This document shows, in pieces, positions 23,019 through 33,390 of a stretch of 64,000 nt of DNA. A model generated the notes under the pieces. It saw only the letters and a program-made list of their open reading frames with translations. It was not told the DNA's origin and ran no database searches. This DNA is from Bimastos eiseni (Eukaryota > Annelida > Clitellata > Crassiclitellata > Lumbricidae), in NCBI GenBank assembly GCA_959347315.1, contig OY365822.1:6886587-6950586 (forward strand), read 5' to 3'. Within the stretch, counting starts at the first letter, position 1. Each line of letters starts with the position of its first letter. The position numbers and the translations under genes are program-made.

Positions 23019-23586
23019 CACGACGGACATTCTAGTTTTCTTTGTTAGAAGAAAATATTTCTCGCTTGCCTCATAAGCTCTTCGTTCGTGATGAGATTAT
23101 TCCAGTTATCTCGGAATAATTGTTTGTTGTGAGAACAGAAATAGCTGGCTATCTGCAAAGGATTTATGTTTGTCAAAGGATAATGGATTAAAAGTACCAG
23201 GCTGACAAATGCCCAAATGTTCATCGTGGAACTAGAATTAAGATAGAGAGTAGACAGAGAGAACAACAGAGAAACAGACAGACAGACAGACGCACAGAAG
23301 GAACAGACAGACACAGAGAGATGGAAAGAAATAGAAAGAGAACTGGTTTTCTTTTAAAATTTCTTCTGTGCTAGTGTAAGGAATGTCTCCGACAGCAGCT
23401 GTTGATAAAACTAGAGACACAGCTGCTTGGAGACGTCTTGTTGAGGCCTCATCGTCAGTGCAAGCCTCACGGAACAGACAGAAGTAAAAGAATGTCTCCT
23501 TACAACCCAATCGTTCAGGGAATGAGGGAGAATTATCCGAGATCATCTATGGTTCAATACCTAGTGAGGAGAAAATTATAGTTTTC

Positions 23587-26208
23587 TCAGAAGCTTTTCG
23601 TCCGTCGCGAGAATAGAATCCTCTGGAAGGCGAGTCGGAAATCGCGGTTGAAGATCGTGTAAATGATTGGATTGAGCGCAGAATTACAGTACCCTAACCA
23701 GAAGATGACGGCAAACAGCTTATCGGGCAACTGAAGACCCACGAGTAGGGTGATTGGGTAGAGGGAGAAGAAGGGGAGCCAGCACCCGATGAAGGACGCC
23801 ATGACGATGCCCAGAACGAGGGTTGCCCTGCGCTCTCTAGACCGAGCCATCTTCCGTTTCATTCTCTCGACATCCTTAACCCCGTTGCAGCGGGGGATGG
23901 AACGAACGCGTGCCATGGATGATGCCACGCATGGGCGACGGTTAGACATCGCAGAACGGCGTCGCTCTGACTGAGACGGTTCCGCTGCTGCTGAAGCCGG
24001 GATGCGCGATGCGGAGGATGGGTTGGTTGGCGGAGGGGGCGAGGAGTCGGCAGTGCCGGTGGATGACCGCCGCGCTTGGATGATTCGTTGCGGTCTAGCG
24101 CGGAAGGAAGACGGGGCGACGGAGGGAGAGGTTGCAGAGGGTGGAATGTCGAATGATGGGGAGGCAGAGGAATGGACAGTGGGTGATGCGGCAACAGATG
24201 GAACAGCGGATGAGGGTACAGCAGGAGGCGAATGAACAACGGATGATAAAACGGATGAGTCAACATAAGAAGATTGACCAACGGATGGGTCAACATAAGA
24301 GGATTGTAAGACGGATGGGTCAACATAAGAGGATTGACCAATGGATGGGTCAACATAAGATGATTCAACAACGGATGAGGTGACTTCAGATGATTGACCA
24401 ACGAATGAAGCAACGTTAGATGACTGAACAACGGATGGGGCAACATAAGATGATTGTACAGCATGTAATGACACAACAACGGATGAATCAACACTAGGTG
24501 GTTGTACAACAGATGAAGCAAAACCAGATGGTTGTACAACAGATGAAGCAACATCGGCGGAATGTACAACGGTTGAGGCAACAACAAGGGGCGAAAGCCG
24601 ACCGATGGAATCGACATCGAAGGAGGAAACGACGACTGGGGATGGATCAGCGGAGAGAGTGAGCGCAGTTGACGGATCTCCTCCCACTGGACTCTGCGTC
24701 GATGGAGAGACGGATTCGATGGTCACCTGAGCCACTTCCGCTTCCATTTCTTCCGGTTCTCCTTGCGCCACGGACGAGGGAAGCCTACCTGGAGGAGGCG
24801 AGGTTGACCCCGAGCTCATCTCCCTGGTTGGACTGAGCCTGCCCGTCGCGGTTCCCTTGTGCTTCCCACCGGGGTTCGTCAGAGGGGTACTCGTGGCGGT
24901 TGCTCCAGGCCGCGTCGTCTTGCAGTGGTTCCCCTCAACCGGGGCCAACTTTCCGAGGTTTCTCCTGGCGCGGTTCCTGGCCGCCAGGTATATCTTCAGG
25001 TAAACCATCACCATGACGACGAGGGGGAGATAGAACGACCCTATCGTCGAGTAGACAACGTAGCCCGGCTCCTCGCTGAGCACGCACAAGGGGTAGCCGA
25101 ACTTGGTCGGCTGAGGGCGCTTCCAGCCAACAAGGGGCGGCAAGCTGATGATGATCGACATGGCCCAAACGGCTCCGATCATCAGCACTGCCCGGCGCCT
25201 TGTCCTCTGGCGCACGTAGCTGACCGCCCTAGTTATCGACCAGTAGCGATCGAGGCTGATCAGAACGAGGTTGAGTATTGAGGCCGTGCAGAGCATGACG
25301 TCAGTGCACAGCCAGAGCTCGCAGAGAACGTTCCCGAAGGTCCAGTAGCCCATCAGTTCGTAGGAGAGCGAGAGAGGCATGATGAAGAGGCCGACGAAGA
25401 GGTCGCTCAGAGCCAGGGATGTGATGAACCAGTTCTGGATGCCGCTGAGGTTCCGGTCCCTGGCCACTGCCACGATGACCAGGACATTTCCCAGAACGAT
25501 CAGCAGCATGATTGCTGTTACAACGATCGAGGCGACGACGATGTGCGCCCACCCATAAAGGCTAGGGTAGGGGTACCCGTCGAGGAGGGTGTCGATGGAC
25601 CTGGGCGCCCCCGGGCCCCAGGCGAGGCCACCGCCGTAGAGGTCCCAGTCGTCCGTGTCGTTCAGGGCCGTCGTGTCGTTGAAGGGTGACAACGTACAGG
25701 ACACGGGAGCGCTCGACCGGAACCACCCGGTCAGCGAGTCAGTCGAGTGGAACGCAGAAGGCACGGCGGAGGTGGAATTCACAACGAACGGAGAGGAACC
25801 GAAACCGGAATCGGAGACTGAACCAGAAAGGCTGGAAGCAGATACTTCGCCCGACCACGTGTCCGTACCGGAAGTATTCCATTTCGTTACGTTGGCAACG
25901 CTCATTTCTGTGACGATGGAACTATCACCTCTCATGAACGCAGTGGCAGATTTTTCATTGTCTGTAGAACTAGCGCCGTTCTCTATTAAACTGATACTAA
26001 AAGAGGTTCTAATGTCTCTGTTCGACAAGGGGGTTGTACCACTTTTCGCTTCCGCAAAAGTGGCAGTACCACTTTCAGTTGAATCGACAGTAACGTTCTC
26101 ATCCTCCACCGTTATGGTATTACCTCTTTCCGTCTGTGTGGTATCATATTCCGTTGACGTTGCCACGATACTTGAAAATACCTGATTCAGTTGCTGATCA
26201 TCGTGCAT
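23587..26208 (-). CDS. Biogenic-amine class A GPCR, alpha2-adrenergic-like / octopamine-type, intronless
   Basis: This encodes an 873-residue plasma-membrane receptor for a monoamine. Seen directly: seven hydrophobic segments; N1.50 at N241; D2.50 at D269; C296 and C375 as the TM3-ECL2 disulfide pair; D303 (3.32) for the ligand amine; DRY at 320-322; W348; S387 and S391 (5.42/5.46) in TM5, as expected for a ligand with ring hydroxyls; FIGCWLPFF at 806-814; W837 and Y840; NPIIY at 846-850. The 221-residue N-terminus has six N-glycosylation sequons (N38, 106, 111, 144, 177, 183) and no signal peptide. ICL3 runs from about 412 to 790 and contains a 10-residue tandem repeat. The tail is short with no palmitoylation cysteine. 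The start is the first ATG after an in-frame TAG at 26254-26256. Lack of introns matches alpha2-type receptors. SYELMGYWTFGN and LISLDRYWSIT favour the alpha2/octopamine-alpha group. Ligand (octopamine, tyramine, noradrenaline) and Gi coupling are inferences. Confidence 0.95.
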   Translation of the reverse strand: MHDDQQLNQVFSSIVATSTEYDTTQTERGNTITVEDENVTVDSTESGTATFAEAKSGTTPLSNRDIRTSFSISLIENGASSTDNEKSATAFMRGDSSIVTEMSVANVTKWNTSGTDTWSGEVSASSLSGSVSDSGFGSSPFVVNSTSAVPSAFHSTDSLTGWFRSSAPVSCTLSPFNDTTALNDTDDWDLYGGGLAWGPGAPRSIDTLLDGYPYPSLYGWAHIVVASIVVTAIMLLIVLGNVLVIVAVARDRNLSGIQNWFITSLALSDLFVGLFIMPLSLSYELMGYWTFGNVLCELWLCTDVMLCTASILNLVLISLDRYWSITRAVSYVRQRTRRRAVLMIGAVWAMSIIISLPPLVGWKRPQPTKFGYPLCVLSEEPGYVVYSTIGSFYLPLVVMVMVYLKIYLAARNRARRNLGKLAPVEGNHCKTTRPGATATSTPLTNPGGKHKGTATGRLSPTREMSSGSTSPPPGRLPSSVAQGEPEEMEAEVAQVTIESVSPSTQSPVGGDPSTALTLSADPSPVVVSSFDVDSIGRLSPLVVASTVVHSADVASSVVQPSGFASSVVQPPSVDSSVVVSLHAVQSSYVAPSVVQSSNVASFVGQSSEVTSSVVESSYVDPSIGQSSYVDPSVLQSSYVDPSVGQSSYVDSSVLSSVVHSPPAVPSSAVPSVAASPTVHSSASPSFDIPPSATSPSVAPSSFRARPQRIIQARRSSTGTADSSPPPPTNPSSASRIPASAAAEPSQSERRRSAMSNRRPCVASSMARVRSIPRCNGVKDVERMKRKMARSRERRATLVLGIVMASFIGCWLPFFSLYPITLLVGLQLPDKLFAVIFWLGYCNSALNPIIYTIFNRDFRLAFQRILFSRRTKSF
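24240..24560 (-). repeat. 30-bp coding minisatellite in GPCR third intracellular loop
   Basis: On the coding strand, residues about 545-655 repeat a 10-residue unit of the form QSSYVDPSVL roughly eleven times. The most homogeneous copies are at 615-650. The 30-bp period keeps the frame, so copy-number change would alter loop length without breaking the protein. The unit is rich in Ser and Tyr, which are possible phosphorylation sites; that role is inference. Confidence 0.9.
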
Positions 26209-26285
26209 GATTCTTTCGAAGTCGTGGCTACCTCTGGAAAGTATAAAGATAATCTAGAAGTAGAAAGAGGAGAAGAAGTAGGAGA
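26168..26285. repeat. Duplicated segment covering the GPCR start codon (copy 1)
   Basis: This segment, from the first codons of the GPCR into its 5' leader, aligns with 33263-33370. Shared blocks include GATACTTGAAAATAC, the start-codon context and CTACCTCTGGAA versus CTGCCTCTGGAA. Both copies run straight into a purine-rich GAA/GGA tract. The first 14 receptor codons therefore come from sequence that exists twice in the window. Confidence 0.8.
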
Positions 26286-26408
26286 ACGAAGAGGAGGAGG
26301 AGGAAGGCGAGGAGGAGGGGAGGAGGAGGAGGCGGAGGAGAAGATGATGAAGAAGATAAAGAAAAAGAAAAGAAACGGAAGAAGAAGCAGAAGAAGAAGT
26401 AGAAGAAG
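26262..26408 (+). repeat. Polypurine GGA/GAA tract upstream of GPCR
   Basis: This is an almost uninterrupted purine run on the + strand, made of GGA, GAA and AGAAG units, lying 55-200 bp upstream of the receptor start codon. It could form triplex DNA or bind GAGA-type factors. That is inference from composition. Confidence 0.85.
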
Positions 26409-26409
26409 A

Positions 26410-27890
26410 AATTATGAAATAACTTGTGCACTGGTTGTGATTCGATCGATGTCTTCTTACTTACTTTTTCGCGATATATAATATTATTTCCTTGTCTGAT
26501 TTAATACTTTGATTATAATAAGTGAAAGTAAAAAAATGGGTTTTTAGGGACCCTCTTTTATTGACTTTTGGTAATCTGTTAGATGGAGCAATTGATCCAA
26601 TTCGTTAAGAGCTCATTTACGATGTAAACTTGTCGGAGTGGAGCTCGTCAAGGAGAACTCGTTCGAGTGGTTAAACGTTATTTATTTTTTCATTTTTCTC
26701 TCAACTTTTCAGTTATGTACATAAAACTTAGATACATTGCATTGTCATTCAAGCGCGACACATTTGTGCAAAATTGCAGCTATGTGGGTGGACGGGAACA
26801 TACCAAAGAAAGAGTTGAAAGAACTCCTATGATCCGATGTCCCATTCATGACAAACTTTACGCAAGCCAAGTTAAAGAAAAGAGGGTAAAAACAGTGGTT
26901 TAAAGTCAGAACTCATTGACGTGCACAGCACTCCAAATGAAACGGATGGCACCATTTCGACTTGCAAAATGAATGGCATGGACAAGTTTCACTTACTTCA
27001 GAAGTGCATGGTCTATGCCTGAGAAAATTGGAATACCAGTTTTGGAGGTGTCCGGCGTTAAGCCAATGACAGTAATGTGCTTGCTAAGTTACAGGCGATG
27101 AAAAGCAATGTAGGGCCTAAACTTAGCGCTTAGCAAAATTTGCTTTTCACGGTATTGGTTGCCCAGCACATGTTTTTAATTACGCCATGCTACCGGTAAC
27201 CTGTCAACGAATAGCCTCCGGAACAGACGTATTCTTTATCAGAAGGTTTCAATTCTTAACGACCACCGCGAACTCCGCGTGCCATGAAAAAAATGATGAA
27301 AATTTTTGTGTCCTCTTTTTCATCTGAGCACTTATGGTAACCCTACAATCCGGAAATCGGAGACGACTTAACCAGGATTGTCCGAAATTCGATACTCCTT
27401 CTCCGACGACAGAGTGCTTATCGAATTAGAGCGTCTAGTTCCATCGCTCTCTTGTCGTCTGCGTCGATCGACGGTTCATTGGATAAGGCGACCAAAGAGG
27501 ATTTGTGTTGCGCGGCATTCTCGGTTATCAGGTGTCCGATGGTCAATAGTTGTATCATTAGGTGGCAAACGATGGCGGTACGATCGACCTTTAAGTTCTG
27601 TGTCAGGGCCTTCTTCGTGCTGTATTATATTATTTTATTCATATAGCGCCTCTCTCAGAATGACTATTCAGAATTTCAGAGATGTTAGATCCAAAGACCC
27701 TGTGTGAGTCGACGCTTATAACTCGAGGTAATACCTGTGTATGGCACTGGCAATTGCTTACATTTTCTCCTCTTCTTCTTAATCCATTAAAAGACTACTG
27801 CTATTATAATTTTATATCCAGGCTTCTCTATTTAAGTATGCCAATAGATAGCACAACAATAATAAAATGATCATCCCACTAGCATGCTTA
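26410..27890. other. Intergenic DNA upstream of GPCR
   Basis: No exon recognised. Frames at 26667 and 27378 lack known motifs. An R4-like TATAGCGCC is at 27640. Confidence 0.5.
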
Positions 27891-27904
27891 TTGATAATCT
27901 AACC

Positions 27905-28224
27905 TAATGGTTCCCTCACAAAATTTTTCGACTTAAGGCCACTTTTACTTAGTTGCAGGACATGATGGGCCACAAGGTTAAAATAATTGTTTTAAATTTT
28001 AACAGGTGTTATTATAAGGTAAAATCAATTAACACATGGATGAATGCATTTGATGTCAATTATATATAAACGTCAACAAAATCTAATAATTTATAATCGA
28101 AAATAATTATTCTGTAAAATATTTTTTTCCATGCATATTATTTTATAGCTTTGATAAGTTGAGGGCCAGTTTTTGAGGCATGGCGGGCCACTATTGGCCG
28201 AGGGCCACAGGTTGGGAATCGCTG
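27905..28224. mobile_element. hAT-like MITE, about 320 bp
   Basis: The right end on the minus strand reads CAGCGATTCCCAACC, the classic hAT terminal form. The left end is a decayed counterpart (TAATGGTTCCC). Flanks are 8-bp near-duplicates, ATCTAACC at 27897 and ATCTAATC at 28225 (7/8), fitting a hAT target-site duplication. GGCCAC motifs near both ends extend the inverted symmetry. No transposase is present. Confidence 0.65.
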
Positions 28225-28391
28225 ATCTAATCTCATCGCTGCGTGGAACAGACCTTGACACCAACTGTCATGTATAAGTTGCGCCAGAGTCAAGTTATTA
28301 CTCGATAAATGAATTTTAATTGATTGATGGACAATTTGGCTTCCTCGATTTATTATTTGTTGTATCATCAATGTCATTGACTCATTGTTAC

Positions 28392-28563
28392 TAGGCCTAC
28401 TGTCTTAGGCCTTAGGTATTAGGCCTATTGTCTTAGGCCTTAGGTATTAGGCCTATTGTCTTAGGCCTTTCTTAGGTATTAGGCCTACTGCCTTAGGCCT
28501 TAGGTATTAGGCCTACTGTCTTAGGCCTTAGGTATTAGGCCTACTGTCTTAGGCCTTAGGTAT
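28392..28563. repeat. 28-bp minisatellite built on TAGGCCTA
   Basis: Six units, each starting TAGGCCTACTGTCTTAGGCC and ending TTAGGTAT. The third has a 4-bp insertion. It lies 168 bp from the hAT-like MITE. Confidence 0.97.
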
Positions 28564-28569
28564 TAGACC

Positions 28570-29425
28570 TACGATCATCGCCAATATTGACTGCACAAGT
28601 CATCAACCGAATCAACAAACTATTTCTAAACGATAGATGCCATCTTGTGACTGTTGACTTGAATGTTGACCTGTGACTGTTTCAGTCAACATTCACAGGA
28701 CAACATTTAAACCAACAAAAGTCAGAGGATAACATTGCAACTAACATCAAAAGTTCGCCATAAATTTGAATCGGTAACAGACCAAACATGCTCACCAAAT
28801 TCGTCAAGCCCGAATAAACTCTCTCAATAGTCAATCCACTGACGTTCGTCAACTTTTAAACATCTCGTTCTCACATGAATCTCCTATCGCGAACATCTAA
28901 CACCTCCCTCACAAACGCAGCAACATGCCAGAATAATTCATGTCAACAGCGACGTCCTTTGTTGTTAAAAGCTGCTGTCGTTAAACTCTGGATCCAGAAT
29001 TCCCGTAAACAAGTCGACAATCGCGCCCTCGTTGTTCCGACAACATTTGCTCATTGTTGCCTCGCTCTACCGTCATTGAAGTCGTCGACATCCCGTCATT
29101 AACTCCACTACGTCCTGTCTTTAACTCACCAACTTACGATCATCGACTGGTGGTCATTGATTCGCTAGCTTCCGTTTATTGGTGATAAATTCGGCAAAAT
29201 TCGGTAATTACCGGGTTATTAATTCGACGATTTCCGTTCATAAATTCGGAATCTTTCGGTTCTTAATTCGGAACTTGGCAGGCATTAGTTCGGTCACTTC
29301 TCGGAGACAGCTCTGAATTACTTCCGCTGTTATGTAAACGGACAATCCCTTCTTGTCGTGGAAGGACACAGCCATTAGCGTTTTAGTTCGGGCGTTCCGT
29401 CAACGACGCTAAGCTCACCGTTGTC
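28570..29425. other. Intergenic DNA, no gene seen
   Basis: Repeated short words such as AATTCGG near 29180-29280 and TCAACA near 28660-28700, but no firm array and no coding signal. Confidence 0.45.
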
Positions 29426-29429
29426 CAAC

Positions 29430-29770
29430 TCAAGCGATAATGCCAATCACTGTCGCTGTCTCTGTCTCTGTCTCTATCTCTGTCTCAGTCTTGGTCTATC
29501 TCGGTCTGTCTCTGCCTCTGCCTATGTCTATTTCTCTGTCTCTGACTCTATCTCTGCCTATATTTCTGCCTCTGTCTATGTGTCTGCATCTGCGTCTGCC
29601 TCTGCCTCTTCCTCTGTCTCTACGGTTTATGTTTATCTGTCTGTATCTCTCTCTCAGTCAGTCTTCTATCTCTCTGTCTCTCTGCTTATCGTTCTGTTTG
29701 TCTCTCTGTTTCTCTGTCTCTGTCTCTCTCTTCCTGCCTCATATCTTTCCTCCAGTCTTCTTACCTTCTG
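29430..29770. repeat. CTCTGT/CTCTGC hexamer tract
   Basis: Pyrimidine-rich TCTCTG/TCTGCC units of variable phase. Confidence 0.9.
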
Positions 29771-30117
29771 CCACCGACAATCTTTGACTAGGTCTCCATA
29801 CTTTCCAGCGCACCTGCCGTAGATATGTGTTTCGGCGCCCGTACTACGATAGGAAGATCGTTAGAAGGTGCCGTTCCCTTAGAGCAACGCGGCTGCCGAC
29901 GCTTTCGCCTCTGACCAATGCATCGCCCGACCCAATTGCCCACCGCCTTACCGATGAGAGTCAGCGCCCGACGGACAGAAGGTGGATGATTGGTGCAGAA
30001 AGGGCAGAGGGAACGAGGAGCTCCGTGCATTGCATGTGTGTATACATGTATGTATGTGCGTGTAAGCATGTATGTAGTGTGTACTGTGTACGTGTATATT
30101 GGCCAGCGCAGACAGCG

Positions 30118-30180
30118 CCATGTGTAGATTTCTTAAAGAGGCGCTATATCAAGTTTAATTGATTCAATTCAATTCAAAAT
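30118..30180 (-). mobile_element. R4 SINE-like fragment with AATTGAATC tail
   Basis: On the minus strand AATCAATTAAACTTGATATAG leads into GCGCCTCTTTAAGAAATC, matching the core at 59895. The tail is (GAATT)n-like. Confidence 0.55.
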
Positions 30181-30425
30181 GTGGGTGTATATGTCGTTGC
30201 ATGTATGCATAGCAATGTATGTATGTATGTATGCATGTATGTATCTATGTATGTATGCATGTATGTATGTATGTATGTATGTATGTATGTATGTATGTAT
30301 GTATGTATGTATGTATGTATGTATGTATGCATGTATGCATGTATGTATGTATGCATGTATGCGTTTGGTCATGTATGTATGTAGGCACGTGGACATGAAT
30401 GTATGGATAGATGGATGGATGGATG
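30180..30425. repeat. (ATGT)n microsatellite
   Basis: Nearly pure ATGT/ATGC over 200 bp, ending in GGAT units. Confidence 0.95.
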
Positions 30426-30539
30426 AATTTAAAGGATTGAGTGTTCAGAGGGGTTGAGAGACGGATGAGCAGATTGAGCAGAAGGAAGCGAAAAGAGAAT
30501 AGGAAGGAACTGAACGACATTCTTCCGCTTGAAGTGAAC

Positions 30540-30616
30540 GGTGGTGGTGGTGGTGGTGGTGGTGGTGGTGGTGGTGGTGGTGGTGGTGGTGGTGGTGGTG
30601 GTGGTGGTGGTGGGGG
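30540..30616. repeat. (GGT)n microsatellite
   Basis: About 24 GGT units. Translates as poly-Gly or poly-His; not a gene. Confidence 0.97.
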
Positions 30617-30824
30617 TCCCTGCAGTGATGACTCATTTCGCTCGATCGGTCTGTAAACTTCGTCCGATTGACGCCAGAGACAGGTAATCGATCGTCCATC
30701 GGATGATTCATTGAGGTTGACCGAAAGACGAATGATCCCCTCAGGTCAATGTCCGCTCCCACCTCAGCATTCGCACTCGGCGCTCTTATTCTCATCAACA
30801 ATCTACCACCACAGTAACCACGTC

Positions 30825-31078
30825 AATCGTTGCCATAGCAACCGTCACCATAGCAACCATCACCAAAGCCACTCTCGCCACATCAAGACATCACCACCGC
30901 AACCATCACCACAGCAACCATCACCAGGGGCAGCCATCACCATAGCAACCACCAACACAGCAAAACATCATGGCAACCATCACCACAACGACCATCACCA
31001 TAGCAACCATCACCACAGTCACTTTAGTAATAGCAAATCATCACCCCAGCAACCATCACCGCAGCGACCATAACCACA
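30825..31078. repeat. 15-bp minisatellite (CCATCACCATAGCAA)
   Basis: About fifteen imperfect units. The first contains GTTGCCATAGCAAC, a good X-box-like palindrome at 30829-30842. Confidence 0.9.
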
Positions 31079-31434
31079 ATACCCTCGTCAGTGTCAAAGA
31101 ATAGAATGTTTCATTTCGTTACGATCACCACGAACTCCGCGTGTCATGAATATCACCGTTGTCACCAGACGTCAGCTTCGTCGCTATGACCGTAACCAGC
31201 GACACGATTGATCACTGTCAGCGTCATTGGAGTTGCCATGACGACCACATCTTCCATCGTCATCAGTTTAATCGTCATCGTCGCATTAATCGGATTTTGT
31301 GACTTTGAATATTGTTTAACACGCCTGCAATCATATTAATTAATAATTGTATCAGTGATGATTACGACGACGATATTGATAATCAATGATATTACTTAGA
31401 AGTCTTTGTTAATTCCCGAGTTATAACGCAATCT

Positions 31435-31582
31435 GGTGGAATAATAATAATAGTAGTAATAATAATAATAATAGTAATAATAATAATAATAATAATAACA
31501 CTAATTAAGATACTGATAATAATAATAATAACAACAACAATAATAATACTGATGATAATAATATTAATAAAAATAATAATTA
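31435..31582. repeat. (AAT)n microsatellite
   Basis: AATAATAGTAAT variants. Confidence 0.92.
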
Positions 31583-31679
31583 CCATTGCCTGCACGATTG
31601 ATTATCTTGATCATAATAATCATCATCTTCGACATAATCCTCCTCTTCCTCCTTTGCATCATCACAATCATTATTATTA

Positions 31680-31742
31680 TAATTTATCATCAGCATTATC
31701 ATCAGCATTATCATCAGCATTATCATCAACATTATCATCATT
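31680..31742. repeat. 12-bp repeat (CATTATCATCAG)
   Basis: About five near-identical 12-bp units. Confidence 0.93.
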
Positions 31743-31974
31743 TCGAGTGGACCGGAAAGATCAGATAGATGGCCAGACGGATGGAGGGATGGTTAGAGTG
31801 AGCAACGGATGAATGCATGGTAGATGGAAAGTCGATGGTCATCTAATGTTAATTAACGGAGCGACGGTAATTAAGCAATCCCTGATATGTCCGTATAAAA
31901 CACAATTATTTTGTCCATGAAATCGATACCAGACGGCATTAGATTTATGGCAAAACATACGGACGCTGTTATGC

Positions 31975-32435
31975 TTGTATGTATGAATGTATGTACGAAT
32001 GTATGTATGAATGTATGTATGAATGTATGTATGTATGTATGTATATATGTGTGTATGTATGTATGTCTGTATGTATGTATGTGTGTATGTATGTATGTAT
32101 GTATGTATGTATGTATGTGTGTATGTATGTATGTATGTGTGTATGTATGTATGCACATAAGTATGTATGTATGTATGTATGTATGTATGTATGTATGTAT
32201 GTATGTATGTATGTATATATGTGTGTATGTATGTATGTATGTATGTATGTATGTATGTGTGTATGTATGTATGTATGTATGTATGTGTGTATGTATGTAT
32301 GTATGTGTGTATGTATGTATGCATGTATGTATGTATGTATGTATGTATGTATGTATGTAGGTATGTATGTATGTGTGTATGTATGTATGTATGTATGTAT
32401 GTATGCATGCATGTGTGTATGCATGTATGTGTGCA
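31975..32435. repeat. (GTAT)n microsatellite, about 460 bp
   Basis: GTAT with GTGT, GCAT and GAAT variants. Confidence 0.96.
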
Positions 32436-32487
32436 AGAGTTTCTGCCTGATTTTTTAGATTTTTGGCAATGCAATATGTAACATCAC

Positions 32488-32620
32488 CCATTCACGGTTA
32501 GGATTATAGTTAGGGTTAGGACCAGGGTTAGGGTCAGGGTTAGAGTTAGGGTTGGGGTTAGGGTTAGTGTAGGGTTAATGTATGGTTAGTGCAGGTTATG
32601 GTTAGTGTGAAGTTAAGGTT
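32488..32620 (+). repeat. Degenerate telomere-like (TTAGGG)n tract
   Basis: GTTAGGGTTAGGACCAGGGTT and later GGGTTAGGGTTAGTG show at least ten TTAGGG or near-TTAGGG units over about 130 bp. TTAGGG is the common animal telomere repeat, so this is an interstitial telomere-like relic. Confidence 0.85.
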
Positions 32621-33262
32621 TTGAAATTGTCTATGCATTTGACAAAATCGATAGTTTCACAAATTGCCTGTTTTATATATATATGTATGTATATATATAT
32701 GTTTGCATTACGAATGTATGAATGCAGAGGCAGGCAGACAGACAGACAGACCCAGCAAAAGTTATGGTAAACCAAATATGTCAGGCGATGACACCTTGTT
32801 TACTCTGCTTATTCCTCGCTCCATCCGCACACCGAAACAACCCTTCCTTGTCTCTATCCATTCTCCAGTTTGACCTACTCCACCGTTTCCACCCTTCCTC
32901 TACTTCCAGGTATCCATTTCACTCCCATTTTATCCAATCCTTCCTGTTCTGTACCTCTTTATCCAACCTTCTATCTCTTGCTCCTCCTGCTACCAAAATT
33001 CTCTTCCATTTCCTTCCCATCTTCCGGTTCTGTAACTCTGGCGATAACATAGGAGTTTGGGGACTATAGGTGGAAATGGGGAATTGCCAAAAGGGTTTAA
33101 TTCTCCCCATTGTTTCATCTCTTCACCCAAAATCCTCTGTTATCGTTAGTTGATCTGTTCTCTTGCCGATCGCACGCGTTCACTCGGATATATCTCGCAA
33201 CTGGATTGATTTGTCCCAAGAGCTGGCTGGTGCTTTATCAGGACCGCACTCGCAAGAAGCCG

Positions 33263-33390
33263 ATGATACTTGAAAATACTTGATACAGTTGATGATCACC
33301 GTACATGATTCTTTAGAAGCCGTAGCTGCCTCTGGAATGCACAACGATAATATAGAAGAAGAAGAAGAAGAAGGAGAAGGGGGAGGAGAG
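33263..33390. repeat. Duplicated segment matching the GPCR 5' end (copy 2)
   Basis: On the minus strand an ATG at 33306 opens a short frame (MYGDHQLYQVFSSI) resembling GPCR residues 1-14 (MHDDQQLNQVFSSI), then diverges and stops after about ten more codons. The leader side also matches and ends in (GAA)n. It is either a fragment of a duplicated receptor 5' end or a copy of a dispersed repeat that supplies the receptor's start. Confidence 0.75.

Noticed and set aside
22768..23076. 102-codon plus-strand frame in the GPCR 3' flank
   Set aside because: AT-rich chance frame antisense to the probable 3' UTR, with no domain.
27265..27300. Shared stretch CACGAACTCCGCGTG-like with 31128-31150
   Set aside because: Only about 28 bp, too short to define an element without genome-wide support.
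28138..28377. 79-codon minus-strand frame containing CGPRPIVARHASKTGPQ
   Set aside because: Covers the right end of the hAT-like MITE; it is the element's terminal sequence, not a protein.
30441..30801. Poly-Gly and poly-His frames
   Set aside because: (GGT)n microsatellite read on either strand.
31839..32491. Tyr-Ile-His-Thr repeat frames of more than 200 codons
   Set aside because: (GTAT)n microsatellite; all three frames of each strand are open.
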